Source of the DNA: Sporocytophaga myxococcoides DSM 11118
GTDB lineage: Bacteria; Bacteroidota; Bacteroidia; Cytophagales; Cytophagaceae
DNA: 64,000 nt
Reading direction: 5' to 3'
Assembly (NCBI RefSeq): GCF_000426725.1
Contig: NZ_KE384562.1
Coordinates: 10,186-74,185, forward strand
This document shows, piece after piece, positions 45,706 through 54,134 of the stretch (positions are counted from its first letter, which is position 1; every line of letters begins with the position of its first letter). The notes under the pieces are model-generated. The model was not told the origin of the DNA and made no database searches. It worked only from the letters and a program-made list of their open reading frames with translations. The translations under genes were made by a program, and so were the position numbers.

Positions 45706-46380
45706 ATGCAAGTTTTAAAATCTTCAGATCATTGGAAAATACTGTTTTTGTCTGGCATTGTTATTTTAATGGTCAATGCTTGTAAAGACCCTGATCCGGT
45801 GAATGATCTGGAGCCTTTTCAGAAGGATTTATATATCTCTAACAGAGATGCTTCAGTTAATTTTGCTGACTTTAAAACTTACTTTCTCATTGATTCGCTT
45901 AAGATGATTGGGAAGGACACTATGAGCATACGTAAACACTATCTGACGGAGAGTTTAATTATTCATACCATTGATTCTAATCTTCAGAATTATGGCTTTG
46001 TCAAAGTAAACAAAGATCAAAATCCGGATGTGGCTGTGGTCGCTTCTGTATTGAGGTTTAAAGAATCTGTTCCTCTTTCTTATTCTCCGACATTGTTTGG
46101 ACCAGGTGTTTTTGGATATACGTCTTCCAGCGAATTTGGCTTTCCTGGATATCAGTTTTCAGCGCCTGATAATTTTGGGTTTTATTCTTTTGATGTAGGA
46201 AGTCTGACTATTGATATGATTGATTTGAAGAATGCACCGTCAGCAGGGAAATTGAATATAATATGGAACGGACTTATAGCAGGTGCAGCGAATGATTCTC
46301 TTGTAGCAAATCCACAGAGAGTGCTAACAGGTATAAATGTTTTGTTTGAGCAATCCCCATACTTAAAGGATGGAAAGTAA
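45706..46380 (+). CDS. DUF4136 lipoprotein
   Basis: A 224-residue lipoprotein (hydrophobic core ~13-24, lipobox VNAC with Cys26) with a DUF4136 domain: NFADFKTYFLIDS at its beginning, NYGFVKVNKDQNPDVAVVASVL in the middle and SLTIDMIDLKNAPSAGKLNIIWNGLIAG near its end. A glycine/phenylalanine-rich insertion (FGPGVFGYTSSSEFGFPGYQ) sits in the middle. Periplasmic or surface location; function unknown. It abuts or overlaps the following barrel-protein gene, so they probably form an operon, perhaps with the upstream DUF4239 gene. Confidence 0.85.
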   Translation: MQVLKSSDHWKILFLSGIVILMVNACKDPDPVNDLEPFQKDLYISNRDASVNFADFKTYFLIDSLKMIGKDTMSIRKHYLTESLIIHTIDSNLQNYGFVKVNKDQNPDVAVVASVLRFKESVPLSYSPTLFGPGVFGYTSSSEFGFPGYQFSAPDNFGFYSFDVGSLTIDMIDLKNAPSAGKLNIIWNGLIAGAANDSLVANPQRVLTGINVLFEQSPYLKDGK

Positions 46381-46381
46381 A

Positions 46382-47014
46382 ATGTGGACTTATAAAATAA
46401 AGCTTCTTTGTCTGCTGTTGCTGATTCTACTTGCGAAACCAGAAGCAAAAGCCCAGTACAGAAATTTGTTCTTATATAATTATTCTGCAGGAAAAACGGT
46501 TGGATCCCTGGATAAATTCATTGATGGAAAATACTATGATGGATTTCATATTGATTTAAGGCATTTTTTCAAAGAGGATTATTCATTTGGATTTCGGATT
46601 GGCTGGAATAATGTTAAGGCAGTTCTGGACCGTCAGAGTTTTCAGACAGATAAAGGAACCGTTTCTGCAATTCAGACAAGATATATGAGTAGTTTACCTG
46701 TAGTTCTTAATGCTTTTTATTATCCTCTAAAGGGAAAGTCTCTAATCCCATATGTAGGGGGAAGTCTGGGAGTATATGTTATGGACTATCAAAAATGGTT
46801 TGGTTCTGTTGCCTTCAAAAAGAAATCATTCAGGCCTGGTATAAGTCCTGAGATAGGCTTTCTGGCACCTATAAAAAAATCAGAAGTAGGGGTAGGCGCT
46901 TTCGCCCGGTTTAATTATGCAGCATATTCCCACGAAGAAGTAAAAAATATGATTTATATGGAGCTGGGAGTAATTATCTTCCTGGGGGATAAGAACGATA
47001 GGAGTTGTGAGTAA
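46382..47014 (+). CDS. Outer-membrane beta-barrel protein
   Basis: A 210-residue protein with a signal peptide (MWTYKIKLLCLLLLILLAKPEAKAQ) and alternating beta strands to the end. I took the ATG at 46382; an in-frame ATG at 46370 would overlap the DUF4136 gene by 11 bp. The barrel pattern is seen in HIDLRHFFKEDYSFGFRIGWN, SLPVVLNAFYYPLKGKSLIPYVGGSLGVYV and ELGVIIFLGD. The glycine-rich VGGSLGVYV resembles small OmpW/OprF-size barrels of PF13568 type. No substrate can be inferred. Confidence 0.8.
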   Translation: MWTYKIKLLCLLLLILLAKPEAKAQYRNLFLYNYSAGKTVGSLDKFIDGKYYDGFHIDLRHFFKEDYSFGFRIGWNNVKAVLDRQSFQTDKGTVSAIQTRYMSSLPVVLNAFYYPLKGKSLIPYVGGSLGVYVMDYQKWFGSVAFKKKSFRPGISPEIGFLAPIKKSEVGVGAFARFNYAAYSHEEVKNMIYMELGVIIFLGDKNDRSCE

Positions 47015-47057
47015 TAAATTTTAAGTTATAAGAAACTTACAACATAAAACTTATTAC

Positions 47058-47819
47058 CTAAGACTTAAAAAGATGGTATGAGTTCGCTTGAGCCGTCGGC
47101 GTTACAACCAGATCATTGATGCAGACATGAGCAGGCAATGAAGCGCAGTAAAATACAATATTAGCAATGTCCTCTGCCTGTAAAGGCATGTATCCCTCAT
47201 AAACTTTTTTAGCCTTATCTTCATCTCCTTTGAATCGAACAAGAGAAAATTCCGTCTCTGCAGCACCTGGATGTATGGCTGTTACTTTAATGTTGTGCTT
47301 TAACAAATCTATACGCATTCCTTTGCTAATGGCATCTGTGGCATGCTTAGCAGCGCAGTATACATTTCCATTTTCATAAACTTCCTTCCCCGCTATAGAG
47401 CCTATGTTTATGATATGTCCTTTATTGTTTCTGATCATGTAAGGAACAATAGCCTTAGATACATACAATAATCCCTTGACATTAGTATCTATCATGAAGT
47501 CAAAGTCCTGCAGATCTGCATCAGCAAAGTTGTCTCTACCCATTGCACCCCCTGCGTTGTTCACAAGAAGGTCAATTGACTTCCATTCGTCAGGGATTCC
47601 TGTAGCAATATAAGTCACCTGATCTTTGTCCGTTACATCAAAGTCATAAGCCAAAACGGCAGCATTATACCTTTCTTCCAGTTCCGACTTCAGTGCATTT
47701 AATCGTTCTTTGCGTCTTCCGGTAATTATACAGCTCCAGCCTTCCAATGCAAATTTTTCAGCTATTGCTTTTCCAAAACCAGACGTAGCGCCTGTTACAA
47801 GAATTATCTTCTTTGTCAT
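47058..47819 (-). CDS. SDR-family NADP-dependent oxidoreductase (YdfG-like)
   Basis: A 253-residue short-chain dehydrogenase/reductase. The Rossmann motif is TGATSGFGKAIAEKF (~10-24), with basic residues after strand 2 (TGRRKERL) favouring NADP(H). NNAGGAMG (~87-94) follows, and the catalytic residues are the Ser of NIGSIAG and the Tyr-x-x-x-Lys of VYCAAKHATDAI. The C-terminal HPGAAETEFSLVRFKGDEDKAKKVY is typical of the YdfG branch, which reduces 3-hydroxy acids and malonic semialdehyde. The start overlaps the end of the upstream GH3 gene by 4 bp, so they are translationally coupled. Confidence 0.93.
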   Translation of the reverse strand: MTKKIILVTGATSGFGKAIAEKFALEGWSCIITGRRKERLNALKSELEERYNAAVLAYDFDVTDKDQVTYIATGIPDEWKSIDLLVNNAGGAMGRDNFADADLQDFDFMIDTNVKGLLYVSKAIVPYMIRNNKGHIINIGSIAGKEVYENGNVYCAAKHATDAISKGMRIDLLKHNIKVTAIHPGAAETEFSLVRFKGDEDKAKKVYEGYMPLQAEDIANIVFYCASLPAHVCINDLVVTPTAQANSYHLFKS

Positions 47820-48970
47820 TGATTAAATGTTTTATGTTTAAGCGCCATTATTCTTCTGAAAGATTCTTCAATTCTGTTTTCTTTGATTTCACCTGATCTG
47901 ACAAGCTTTTTAATGGTTGCATGTATTTGGGTTGCAGAGATCCTGTCTTCAAGGTGAACATTGTTGCCGAAAAGTAGGATGTCTACTCCAGCATTTATAG
48001 AAAGCTTAATTGCGTTTTCAAGCCCATAGTTTTTGCTGATGGCATTCATCTGCATGTCATCTGAAAAAACCACTCCGTCAAATTGAAGTAAGTCTCTCAG
48101 GATATCATTGACAATAGGTCTGGACAAGGTTGCAGGAAGACATGTGGTGTCCAGATGGCAATTGATTATGTGCGCAGTCATAACAGCATCACAGTTACCG
48201 GATCTGATAATGTCTCTGTATGGCCAGAGCTCCATAATTTTCCACTGGTTGGTGATGTCTACTATCCCCAGGTGAGAGTCTACAGAAGAACTGCCATGTC
48301 CGGGAAAATGCTTTAAAATGGTTTTTACTCCAAAATCATGATGACCTTCTATGCTTAATAAAGCTTGTTTTGTGACAATTCCAGGGTCTGCAGAGTAACT
48401 TCTTCCGGCTTTATAAATTACAGGATTTTCTTTGTTAAGACCAAGGTCTACATCAGGAGCGAAATTGAGGTTAATACCAAGCTCTTTAAGTTCTTTAGCA
48501 AGATTTCTGGTATAATAAAGGGTGGAATCCGGATTATTAAGATTTCCCAGATATTGGGCTGAGGGCATCTTTACGAAACCATATTTTTCTTTTAATCTAT
48601 GTACTTTCCCGCCTTCTTCATCTATGGTGACAAAAAGAGGAATCGGAGCTTCTGCCTGAAGATCTCCAATCAATTTTTTAAGGGTTTCTGCTGATTTTGT
48701 CTTGCTTATATTTTTTTCAAATACGATTACGGAACCGACTTTACCTGCCCTTAATTCTTTTCTTAAAGAGTCATTTTCTGGTAAAAAGGTCCTGTCGTTC
48801 AAACCAACAAGGATCATTTGTCCAATCATTATATCGAGACTATCTTCAGATAATGGTTTGGATCTTGCTTTTGAAGTTTTGATAGGTGTGGTCCTTGTTT
48901 GCGAAGTTTTTTCCTTTGTTTTACAGGAAATAAGAATAATAAATAGTAAAAATAAAATTCTGAATTTCAT
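47816..48970 (-). CDS. GH3 beta-N-acetylglucosaminidase lipoprotein (NagZ-like)
   Basis: A 384-residue lipoprotein (MKFRILFLLFIILISC, lipid Cys16). The frame extends 252 bp upstream, but the ATG at 48970 begins the signal peptide and is preceded by a -7 promoter element at 49035-49042. The GH3 barrel has FVTIDEEGGKVHRLK, LKHFPGHGSSSVDSHLG (with the catalytic His of NagZ-type enzymes) and VVFSDDMQMNAI, whose aspartate is the nucleophile. Such enzymes release N-acetylglucosamine from peptidoglycan fragments. E. coli NagZ is cytoplasmic; lipid anchoring puts this one at the envelope. It lacks the C-terminal GH3 domain. It overlaps the SDR gene by 4 bp. Confidence 0.88.
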   Translation of the reverse strand: MKFRILFLLFIILISCKTKEKTSQTRTTPIKTSKARSKPLSEDSLDIMIGQMILVGLNDRTFLPENDSLRKELRAGKVGSVIVFEKNISKTKSAETLKKLIGDLQAEAPIPLFVTIDEEGGKVHRLKEKYGFVKMPSAQYLGNLNNPDSTLYYTRNLAKELKELGINLNFAPDVDLGLNKENPVIYKAGRSYSADPGIVTKQALLSIEGHHDFGVKTILKHFPGHGSSSVDSHLGIVDITNQWKIMELWPYRDIIRSGNCDAVMTAHIINCHLDTTCLPATLSRPIVNDILRDLLQFDGVVFSDDMQMNAISKNYGLENAIKLSINAGVDILLFGNNVHLEDRISATQIHATIKKLVRSGEIKENRIEESFRRIMALKHKTFNQ

Positions 48971-49034
48971 TGTGATAGCATTAGTTAAAGCAAATAATAT
49001 TCTACTAAAACCGATAGAGGTATTTGCTGTTTGC

Positions 49035-49042
49035 CAAAGATA
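49035..49042 (-). promoter_or_regulatory. Candidate -7 element for the GH3-SDR operon
   Basis: On the minus strand this reads TATCTTTG, a perfect TAnnTTTG match, placing the start near 49028 and giving a ~58-nt leader to the ATG at 48970. No TTTG is found at the -33 distance. It also argues against the longer start at 49222. Confidence 0.45.
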
Positions 49043-49094
49043 AGAATCTTTAGCTATTAAATAAGTTGTAAATTGGCAGGATAAACTTGTGAAT

Positions 49095-49757
49095 ATGACT
49101 ATGATTAAAGCTGTAATCTTTGACATGGATGGGATTCTTATTGATTCTGAGCCTCTGTGGAAAATTGCAGAAAAAAAAGCATTTGCCAAAGTCGGCCTTA
49201 TTATGAGTACGGAAATGTGCAATCTTACAATGGGGTATAGAATTAATGAGGTTACTGACTATTGGTATGAAAGAAGACCTTGGGAGGGAAAAAGCAAAGA
49301 TGAAGTGACTGAAGATATCATTCAAACTGTTATTGATGAAATAAAGGCTAATGGAAATGAGCTGAAAGGGGTAAAGCGTTCCTTAAGATTATTGAAGGAG
49401 CAAAACTATAAAATTGCGCTTGCTTCTTCATCTGCTATGAGGATCATTAATGTCGTGGTAGACAAACTGGAGATAAGGGAATATTTTGATTCAATTTGTT
49501 CTGCTGAAACCGAACCATATGGAAAACCTCATCCGGCTGTATTTATCACCGCAGCAGATAAACTTAAGATAGATCCGCATCAGTGTCTTGTTATAGAGGA
49601 TTCTGTAAACGGTGTGATAGCTGGCAAAGCAGCACGAATGAAAGTCGTGGCAATACCGGATGAAAGTCTTTCAGGAGATAAGAGATTTATCATTGCAGAT
49701 ACAATCTTGCCGGATCTTGATCATTTAAGTTTGGATTTAATCAGAAGCTTTTCTTAG
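49095..49757 (+). CDS. HAD-family sugar phosphatase (HxpB/YniC-like)
   Basis: A 220-residue HAD phosphatase. Motif I is VIFDMDGILIDSEPLW with the nucleophile aspartate; motif II is the serine pair in LASSSAMRI; motif III is the lysine in GKPHPAVF; motif IV is VIEDSVNGVIAGKAA. The cap signature MCNLTMGYRINEVTDYWYERRPW is that of YniC/HxpB, which dephosphorylates 2-deoxyglucose-6-phosphate and hexitol phosphates. The frame opens at a GTG (49089); I prefer the ATG at 49095, with another at 49101. It diverges from the GH3 operon and has no operon partner. Confidence 0.9.
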   Translation: MTMIKAVIFDMDGILIDSEPLWKIAEKKAFAKVGLIMSTEMCNLTMGYRINEVTDYWYERRPWEGKSKDEVTEDIIQTVIDEIKANGNELKGVKRSLRLLKEQNYKIALASSSAMRIINVVVDKLEIREYFDSICSAETEPYGKPHPAVFITAADKLKIDPHQCLVIEDSVNGVIAGKAARMKVVAIPDESLSGDKRFIIADTILPDLDHLSLDLIRSFS

Positions 49758-49827
49758 ATGGATTTTTAAGTATAATTTAAATCTTGTCGTTATCCTTGTC
49801 TGTTCCATTCTTAGGGCATTTCCTTGT

Positions 49828-49850
49828 AGAGACGCCATGCTGGCGTCTCT
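49828..49850. repeat. GAGACGCCA palindrome, copy 1
   Basis: A 10-bp perfect stem, AGAGACGCCA, loop TGC, TGGCGTCTCT, in the spacer after the HAD phosphatase gene. It is a relative of 49945-49966 and belongs to the short REP-like class. Confidence 0.8.
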
Positions 49851-49944
49851 CTATCGACAAGGATGGAATTTATCTTGTCGGGTACAATGGTGATAAACAG
49901 TATTATCTATAATATTTCATCATCGTTTCATTATCAAAGGTTTT

Positions 49945-49966
49945 GAGACGCCATGCATGGCGTCTC
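49945..49966. repeat. GAGACGCCA palindrome, copy 2
   Basis: A perfect 22-bp palindrome, GAGACGCCATG and its complement CATGGCGTCTC without a loop. It shares GAGACGCCATG with the element at 49828. The two lie ~100 bp apart and differ from the GTGGCCTGTC palindromes around the RAYT gene, so they may belong to another RAYT. Confidence 0.8.
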
Positions 49967-50004
49967 TAAGTGCTTATTTACTAAGAAAGGCAAGAGCCCT
50001 TTTC

Positions 50005-50775
50005 TTACACCTCAAGAACCTCGATATTCTTTTTTATTCCTCGAACTTCCGTAATCATTATAAAAAACATCGCTATACTTGGGAGTAGTCCCGGATTCAT
50101 AATTCGGTTACATATTTCCCTTGTCATAGCCTTATTGCTTTCCCTTACTTCTGCTTTTCCCTTTTCGTCTGACATGGCTAAAATGCAGGCACATTCCCAG
50201 CTTTTGCATCTGGCAACCGATACACTGAAGTTTAATAGTCTTCTTTCCAGCTTCGGGATCATTCTCGCAAGCATTCCCAGGATAGGAGATAAAAAGAAAA
50301 TATCTTTCTCAAGCTGAACAATAGCATCGGAAAGGATTTGATTTATTTTGAAATAATCCTTACTCAGATTGATGACTTCCTTTCCTGGCGCCACTGCTAC
50401 ACAGGTGTTAGGGAGGTCGTAGTTGACATGTGCATTTACTCCTAAAAGCAAATGCTGAATGATGGTATGTTTCTTTTTACCATTTTCAAAAGCATAAAAC
50501 CAGGGACTGTCAGCACCAAGAGTGTTATTATGGTAACTTTCATAAGCATCCAGATAGTAATTGGCAAAGATTCTTACAAATTCCGCCATACGCTGATTGT
50601 CTTCAAATTCTCCTTTTTCGACTGACCCACTAATTTTGATAGATATGCTTTTATAAAAGGCAGCAAAGTATCCATTCCTGTTCCTGCTTTTTTCACAACT
50701 AGCGATGATTTTATCCAGCTTTGTTAGGGTCGATTCGATAGACTGATCTTTTGTTGGATTACTTTCCTGCAACAT
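50005..50775 (-). CDS. DUF5995-like family protein
   Basis: A 256-residue soluble protein without signal peptide or membrane helix. The centre reads AEFVRIFANYYLDAYESY, then PWFYAF, then QHLLLGVNAHVNYDLPNTCV, a pattern I associate with DUF5995 proteins, where the N-x-H-I/V-N-x-D-L-P block is the most conserved. The C-terminal half is helical (ARMIPKLERRLLNFSVSVARCKSWECACIL). Function unknown. It has no operon partner and faces away from the VOC gene. Confidence 0.7.
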   Translation of the reverse strand: MLQESNPTKDQSIESTLTKLDKIIASCEKSRNRNGYFAAFYKSISIKISGSVEKGEFEDNQRMAEFVRIFANYYLDAYESYHNNTLGADSPWFYAFENGKKKHTIIQHLLLGVNAHVNYDLPNTCVAVAPGKEVINLSKDYFKINQILSDAIVQLEKDIFFLSPILGMLARMIPKLERRLLNFSVSVARCKSWECACILAMSDEKGKAEVRESNKAMTREICNRIMNPGLLPSIAMFFIMITEVRGIKKNIEVLEV

Positions 50776-50920
50776 TGGTTCTGAAGATTTTATTAAAAGT
50801 ATAAATTTTGTTCTATATACAAAAAATGAATATCATATCTTGTTGGAATTGAGTGTTTATGAAGGCCTGCTAAACAGTCGTGTTAGGGAAATGTTAAAAT
50901 AATAGATTGATTGAACTATT

Positions 50921-50929
50921 GGAGGAGGG
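50921..50929 (+). promoter_or_regulatory. Strong Shine-Dalgarno before the VOC gene
   Basis: GGAGGAGGG lies 5 bp before the ATG at 50935. It is one of the few strong purine-rich ribosome sites in this window and decides that start over the in-frame TTG at 50911. Confidence 0.7.
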
Positions 50930-50934
50930 AAGAG

Positions 50935-51324
50935 ATGTTAAATAATGTTCCGGTATTGACAACATTACCAGCTACTGATATAAACAGGGCTAAGGAGTTT
51001 TACGAAGATAAACTTGGTTTGACGATTGAGGAATTTTATGAGGACATGATGGTGCTGGACGCCAATGGAGTTAAAATCACAGTTTATGAAAGACCAACGC
51101 CGACTAAAGCCGATCACACCGTGATGACTTTTGAGGTGAAGGATATCGAAAACGAGATCAAAGGTCTCAAAAACAAGGGTGTAATCTTTGAAGATTATGA
51201 CATGCCTGATTTGAATCTGAAAACCAATAATAATCATGTGGCTGTCATGGAAAATGACAAGGCTGCCTGGTTTAAAGATTCAGAGGGTAATATCCTCTGT
51301 CTTCATGAGACGCTTGTGAAATAA
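50935..51324 (+). CDS. VOC-superfamily (glyoxalase-like) protein
   Basis: A 129-residue protein made of two beta-alpha-beta-beta-beta modules of the vicinal oxygen chelate fold. LPATDINRAKEFYEDKLGL opens the first module, followed by MVLDANGVKITVYERP; the second has VMTFEVKDIENEIKGLKNKGV, and AWFKDSEGNILCLHE closes the domain with the C-terminal metal-type Glu. Relatives include glyoxalases, dioxygenases and antibiotic-binding proteins, so the substrate is open. It is a single gene with a 12-bp stem terminator at 51365. Confidence 0.88.
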   Translation: MLNNVPVLTTLPATDINRAKEFYEDKLGLTIEEFYEDMMVLDANGVKITVYERPTPTKADHTVMTFEVKDIENEIKGLKNKGVIFEDYDMPDLNLKTNNNHVAVMENDKAAWFKDSEGNILCLHETLVK

Positions 51325-51364
51325 TTAGTTGAAAGGTGCTGTTTTAGTTTTCATACTAATAAAT

Positions 51365-51407
51365 ACAGGTAGTTCATTGACACGCATGAACTACCTGTTC
51401 AATTTTT
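51365..51407 (+). terminator. Intrinsic terminator after the VOC gene
   Basis: ACAGGTAGTTCA (51365-51376) pairs perfectly over 12 bp with TGAACTACCTGT (51387-51398) and is followed within 4 bases by a T-run. A weaker AAGCTGAAAGC-type repeat follows at 51410. Confidence 0.82.
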
Positions 51408-51531
51408 ATAAGCTGAAAGCTTAATGCTTAAAGCGGAAAGTAAATTCTACTTTTATCTCAGGCTTAAAACTTGGAAGTTAAATCCTTCTTATTAATAATA
51501 GAGAAGAAATGAGCATGAAATTAGTTCTTAA

Positions 51532-54015
51532 TTATTTCTTTTCTAAAAGCGCATCTGCTGCCAATATCAGAAACAGATAATCAGTAGTTCCGCCACCTAA
51601 AACATATTCTGTTTGCTGCCATAGGTAAGGCCATTCAAGAAGCTCAGGATAATCCGGTCGGATCAATGCAGTTCCTGAAGCAATTCCTCCTGGGATATAT
51701 GACCAGTCGTCTCTGTTAAATCCGTAAGCTACAGTCAATGATTTTGATCCGATACCTGATGCAAAGGAAGATGTATTAGATCCCGGATGACAGCCAAGTA
51801 TAAAGTTCATCGCATGGAGCATATAAGTATCTGGAAATATCTCTGGAAATGATGTGTGCAGAAAATACTGCTGAACACCAAAGTTCTGTATGCCCCAACC
51901 AGCGCCCCAGATATATGGCTCATATGGTATGCCATATGGATTTTTCTTTTCCTGTTCGTCTATCTTGGCACGGAATGCTTTCACTGCCTTGAGTACAGCT
52001 TCTTTATATTTTTTATTATTCACAAGTGAGAAGCTTCTTCCAACTACATAGCCCGTCTGCTCGATGTTCTTGCTGATAAGATCTGTATGGGCAATGAGAA
52101 AGTCAGCGTACTTTTTATCTTTGGTTGTGATCAATAATTCATTTGCAAGTTTAACTCTTTGCAAAGGATCACTTTCTTTTGTCCTGTTCCAGAGTTCCTG
52201 AGCTATAAAAAGACTTTTAGCCGCAAGTGTATCATTGAATCCCTTCATCACTCTTGAAGCAGAAGCCAAAGTTGCTGCAACAAAGAGTTCTCTTTCAGGA
52301 TTGTTTTCTGTAAATACCCATCTGTCATCAGCGGAACCAGGATAGCCTACTTTAGGTGTTGTTGAAGAAGCTTTCAAAACGTAATTCTTGTTGTCTGTCA
52401 TGTTTGCCGGATCACCAAGTAACACATATTGTCTTAGTGTCGGGCAAATGATACCTCTGTACAACCTTCCTAAAGATTCATAACCGCCCACAATTGACAA
52501 TAATCCATGTTCTATTTGCTGAAGCATGTCTGGTTTCCCGTCTGGCTGGTGTATTTCAGTTATTTTATTTACCTGATCTATGCTAGTATTGTCATAGTTG
52601 GTTTTAAATAATTCATAAGCAAGAGAAAGTCCATGAACAGTTTCTGCCTGAGATTCTACACGCAGATCGAAGTCTCCGGCATCGTGCCAGCCACCTCTGT
52701 TAAGTCCGTTGACTCTGTCCCCAGAAGCATGCTTACATAAAGTAGAATTACCTTGTAAATAGCCATCAAAATGATTGGTATCTGTAGGTGCCATTCTTGC
52801 ATCATCAAGGTGACAGAAGCCGTGCCAGACTTTGTATCTATCATTTACCTTCATATGACACATCTGTGCGGGAAGAAAAGTCTCCAGCGTGGGTTGCCAT
52901 ACATTTCTCTTGAATACATCTTTACTGATCTGAAAAGGTTCTGTTGTATAGGTATTGTATTTTACAACATACATTCCAGGTTGTTTTATTGAGGTAAAAT
53001 CAAACTTCAGGTATTTGTAACGGATGAATTTCCCCCAATCATTAGGTGTTGTTTCCAGAGCTTTTTCCAGAGCTCCGTTTTCACCTATTCTATATAATGT
53101 TACGGGGTATCTTTTAGTCTCGGAAGCATCAAGCTCTACTACTGCTACTTTTTGCTGAGACGGATGATAGCCAACTTGTGAAAGTTGTACTACAGGTTCA
53201 TATTTCCAGCCAGCTATTGCATGCGGGGTTATTAGCCATTCGATTGCATTGCTGGTAGCTCCTTCCGGTATCAGTGATCTTACTACAAACCAGCCATTGT
53301 TATGCTGAGCTCTTCCATCAATAAGTTGTAGTTTATTTCCTTTAAGATTTTCAATAACCAATCTCTGACGATCAGATTCCGGAACAACCACAAGTTTGGA
53401 GCCTTCAGCCATTGGAGTTGTCTGGTATTGCTTTTCCTGATCTATATAACCTGGTCCGTTTAGTTGTCTGGGGAATATTCCAAAGCTTTGATCCATATAA
53501 TATGATTTGCCAAAGAGGATACCAGGAAACAATTCAAAGTTGAAGCCTACTTTGCCAATCCATTCTTTTGGTAGTGGCTTATCTAAGTCAACAATCACTC
53601 GAACAGCTTTCCCTTCAGGCTTGATTTTTAAAGTATATGCGAAATTAAGATCAGGATAGATAATTGGATTAAAACCTTTTCTGTTTTTCTCCTGATCAGG
53701 ATATTCCATTCGTACACTAATCTCGTTTTTATTTCTATCGACCATGCGTTTGCCTACTTTTGGAACAGGCTGCCATTGGCCTGGAGTAGGTTCAAGTCTT
53801 AAGTCACCGTTGGTACCTATTCTAAGACCATTTTGAATAATCCCAACTCCTCCCTGATGACTTTCAGGATAGAAGTCATGAGCAAGCATTACATTAAGGC
53901 CTGTCATTTCAAGGTATTCAAGATCATTTATTTTTAAAGTTTCCTGTTGAGCTTTGGAAGTAGTGGAAATAAGTATAAATGAAAAAAGGAAAAGATGGTA
54001 AACTAATTTATTCAT
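51532..54015 (-). CDS. GH9-family glycoside hydrolase (large)
   Basis: An 827-residue exported enzyme. Signal peptide ~1-22 (ending SKAQ), then an unusual ~250-residue N-terminal beta-rich region (~23-270), an Ig-like CelD_N domain (~273-365, QLSQVGYHPSQQKVAVVELD) and a GH9 catalytic (alpha/alpha)6 barrel (~370-827). The catalytic aspartates lie in GGWHDAGDFDLR (Asp445, Asp448). The acid is not in the standard NEVAxNWNA context; Glu in WQQTEYVLGGGTTDYLF is a candidate. GH9 enzymes cut beta-1,4-glucans. There is no T9SS sorting domain or dockerin (it ends AADALLEKK), so it is probably periplasmic, acting on cello-oligosaccharides or another glycan. Confidence 0.88.
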   Translation of the reverse strand: MNKLVYHLFLFSFILISTTSKAQQETLKINDLEYLEMTGLNVMLAHDFYPESHQGGVGIIQNGLRIGTNGDLRLEPTPGQWQPVPKVGKRMVDRNKNEISVRMEYPDQEKNRKGFNPIIYPDLNFAYTLKIKPEGKAVRVIVDLDKPLPKEWIGKVGFNFELFPGILFGKSYYMDQSFGIFPRQLNGPGYIDQEKQYQTTPMAEGSKLVVVPESDRQRLVIENLKGNKLQLIDGRAQHNNGWFVVRSLIPEGATSNAIEWLITPHAIAGWKYEPVVQLSQVGYHPSQQKVAVVELDASETKRYPVTLYRIGENGALEKALETTPNDWGKFIRYKYLKFDFTSIKQPGMYVVKYNTYTTEPFQISKDVFKRNVWQPTLETFLPAQMCHMKVNDRYKVWHGFCHLDDARMAPTDTNHFDGYLQGNSTLCKHASGDRVNGLNRGGWHDAGDFDLRVESQAETVHGLSLAYELFKTNYDNTSIDQVNKITEIHQPDGKPDMLQQIEHGLLSIVGGYESLGRLYRGIICPTLRQYVLLGDPANMTDNKNYVLKASSTTPKVGYPGSADDRWVFTENNPERELFVAATLASASRVMKGFNDTLAAKSLFIAQELWNRTKESDPLQRVKLANELLITTKDKKYADFLIAHTDLISKNIEQTGYVVGRSFSLVNNKKYKEAVLKAVKAFRAKIDEQEKKNPYGIPYEPYIWGAGWGIQNFGVQQYFLHTSFPEIFPDTYMLHAMNFILGCHPGSNTSSFASGIGSKSLTVAYGFNRDDWSYIPGGIASGTALIRPDYPELLEWPYLWQQTEYVLGGGTTDYLFLILAADALLEKK

Positions 54016-54043
54016 TCGTATTTAATTATTGTTATTATGTTAA

Positions 54044-54075
54044 AAGACCTATAAGGATTATTCCTTATAGGTCTT
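54044..54075 (-). terminator. 14-bp hairpin between the GH9 genes
   Basis: AAGACCTATAAGGA (54044-54057) pairs perfectly with TCCTTATAGGTCTT (54062-54075). The T-run on the minus strand is short. It ends or processes the transcript of the upstream GH9 gene (54135-55928) before the next one. Confidence 0.65.
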
Positions 54076-54134
54076 AAAGTAATTTACTTTAATTAGTGTT
54101 GAATTTGTGTTAAGATAGGATGAGAAATATGTTA

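Noticed and set aside
48971-49222. N-terminal extension of the GH3 protein
   Set aside because: The extension has no signal-peptide logic, crosses a consensus -7 promoter and overlaps the divergent HAD gene. The ATG at 48970 starts a clean lipoprotein signal.
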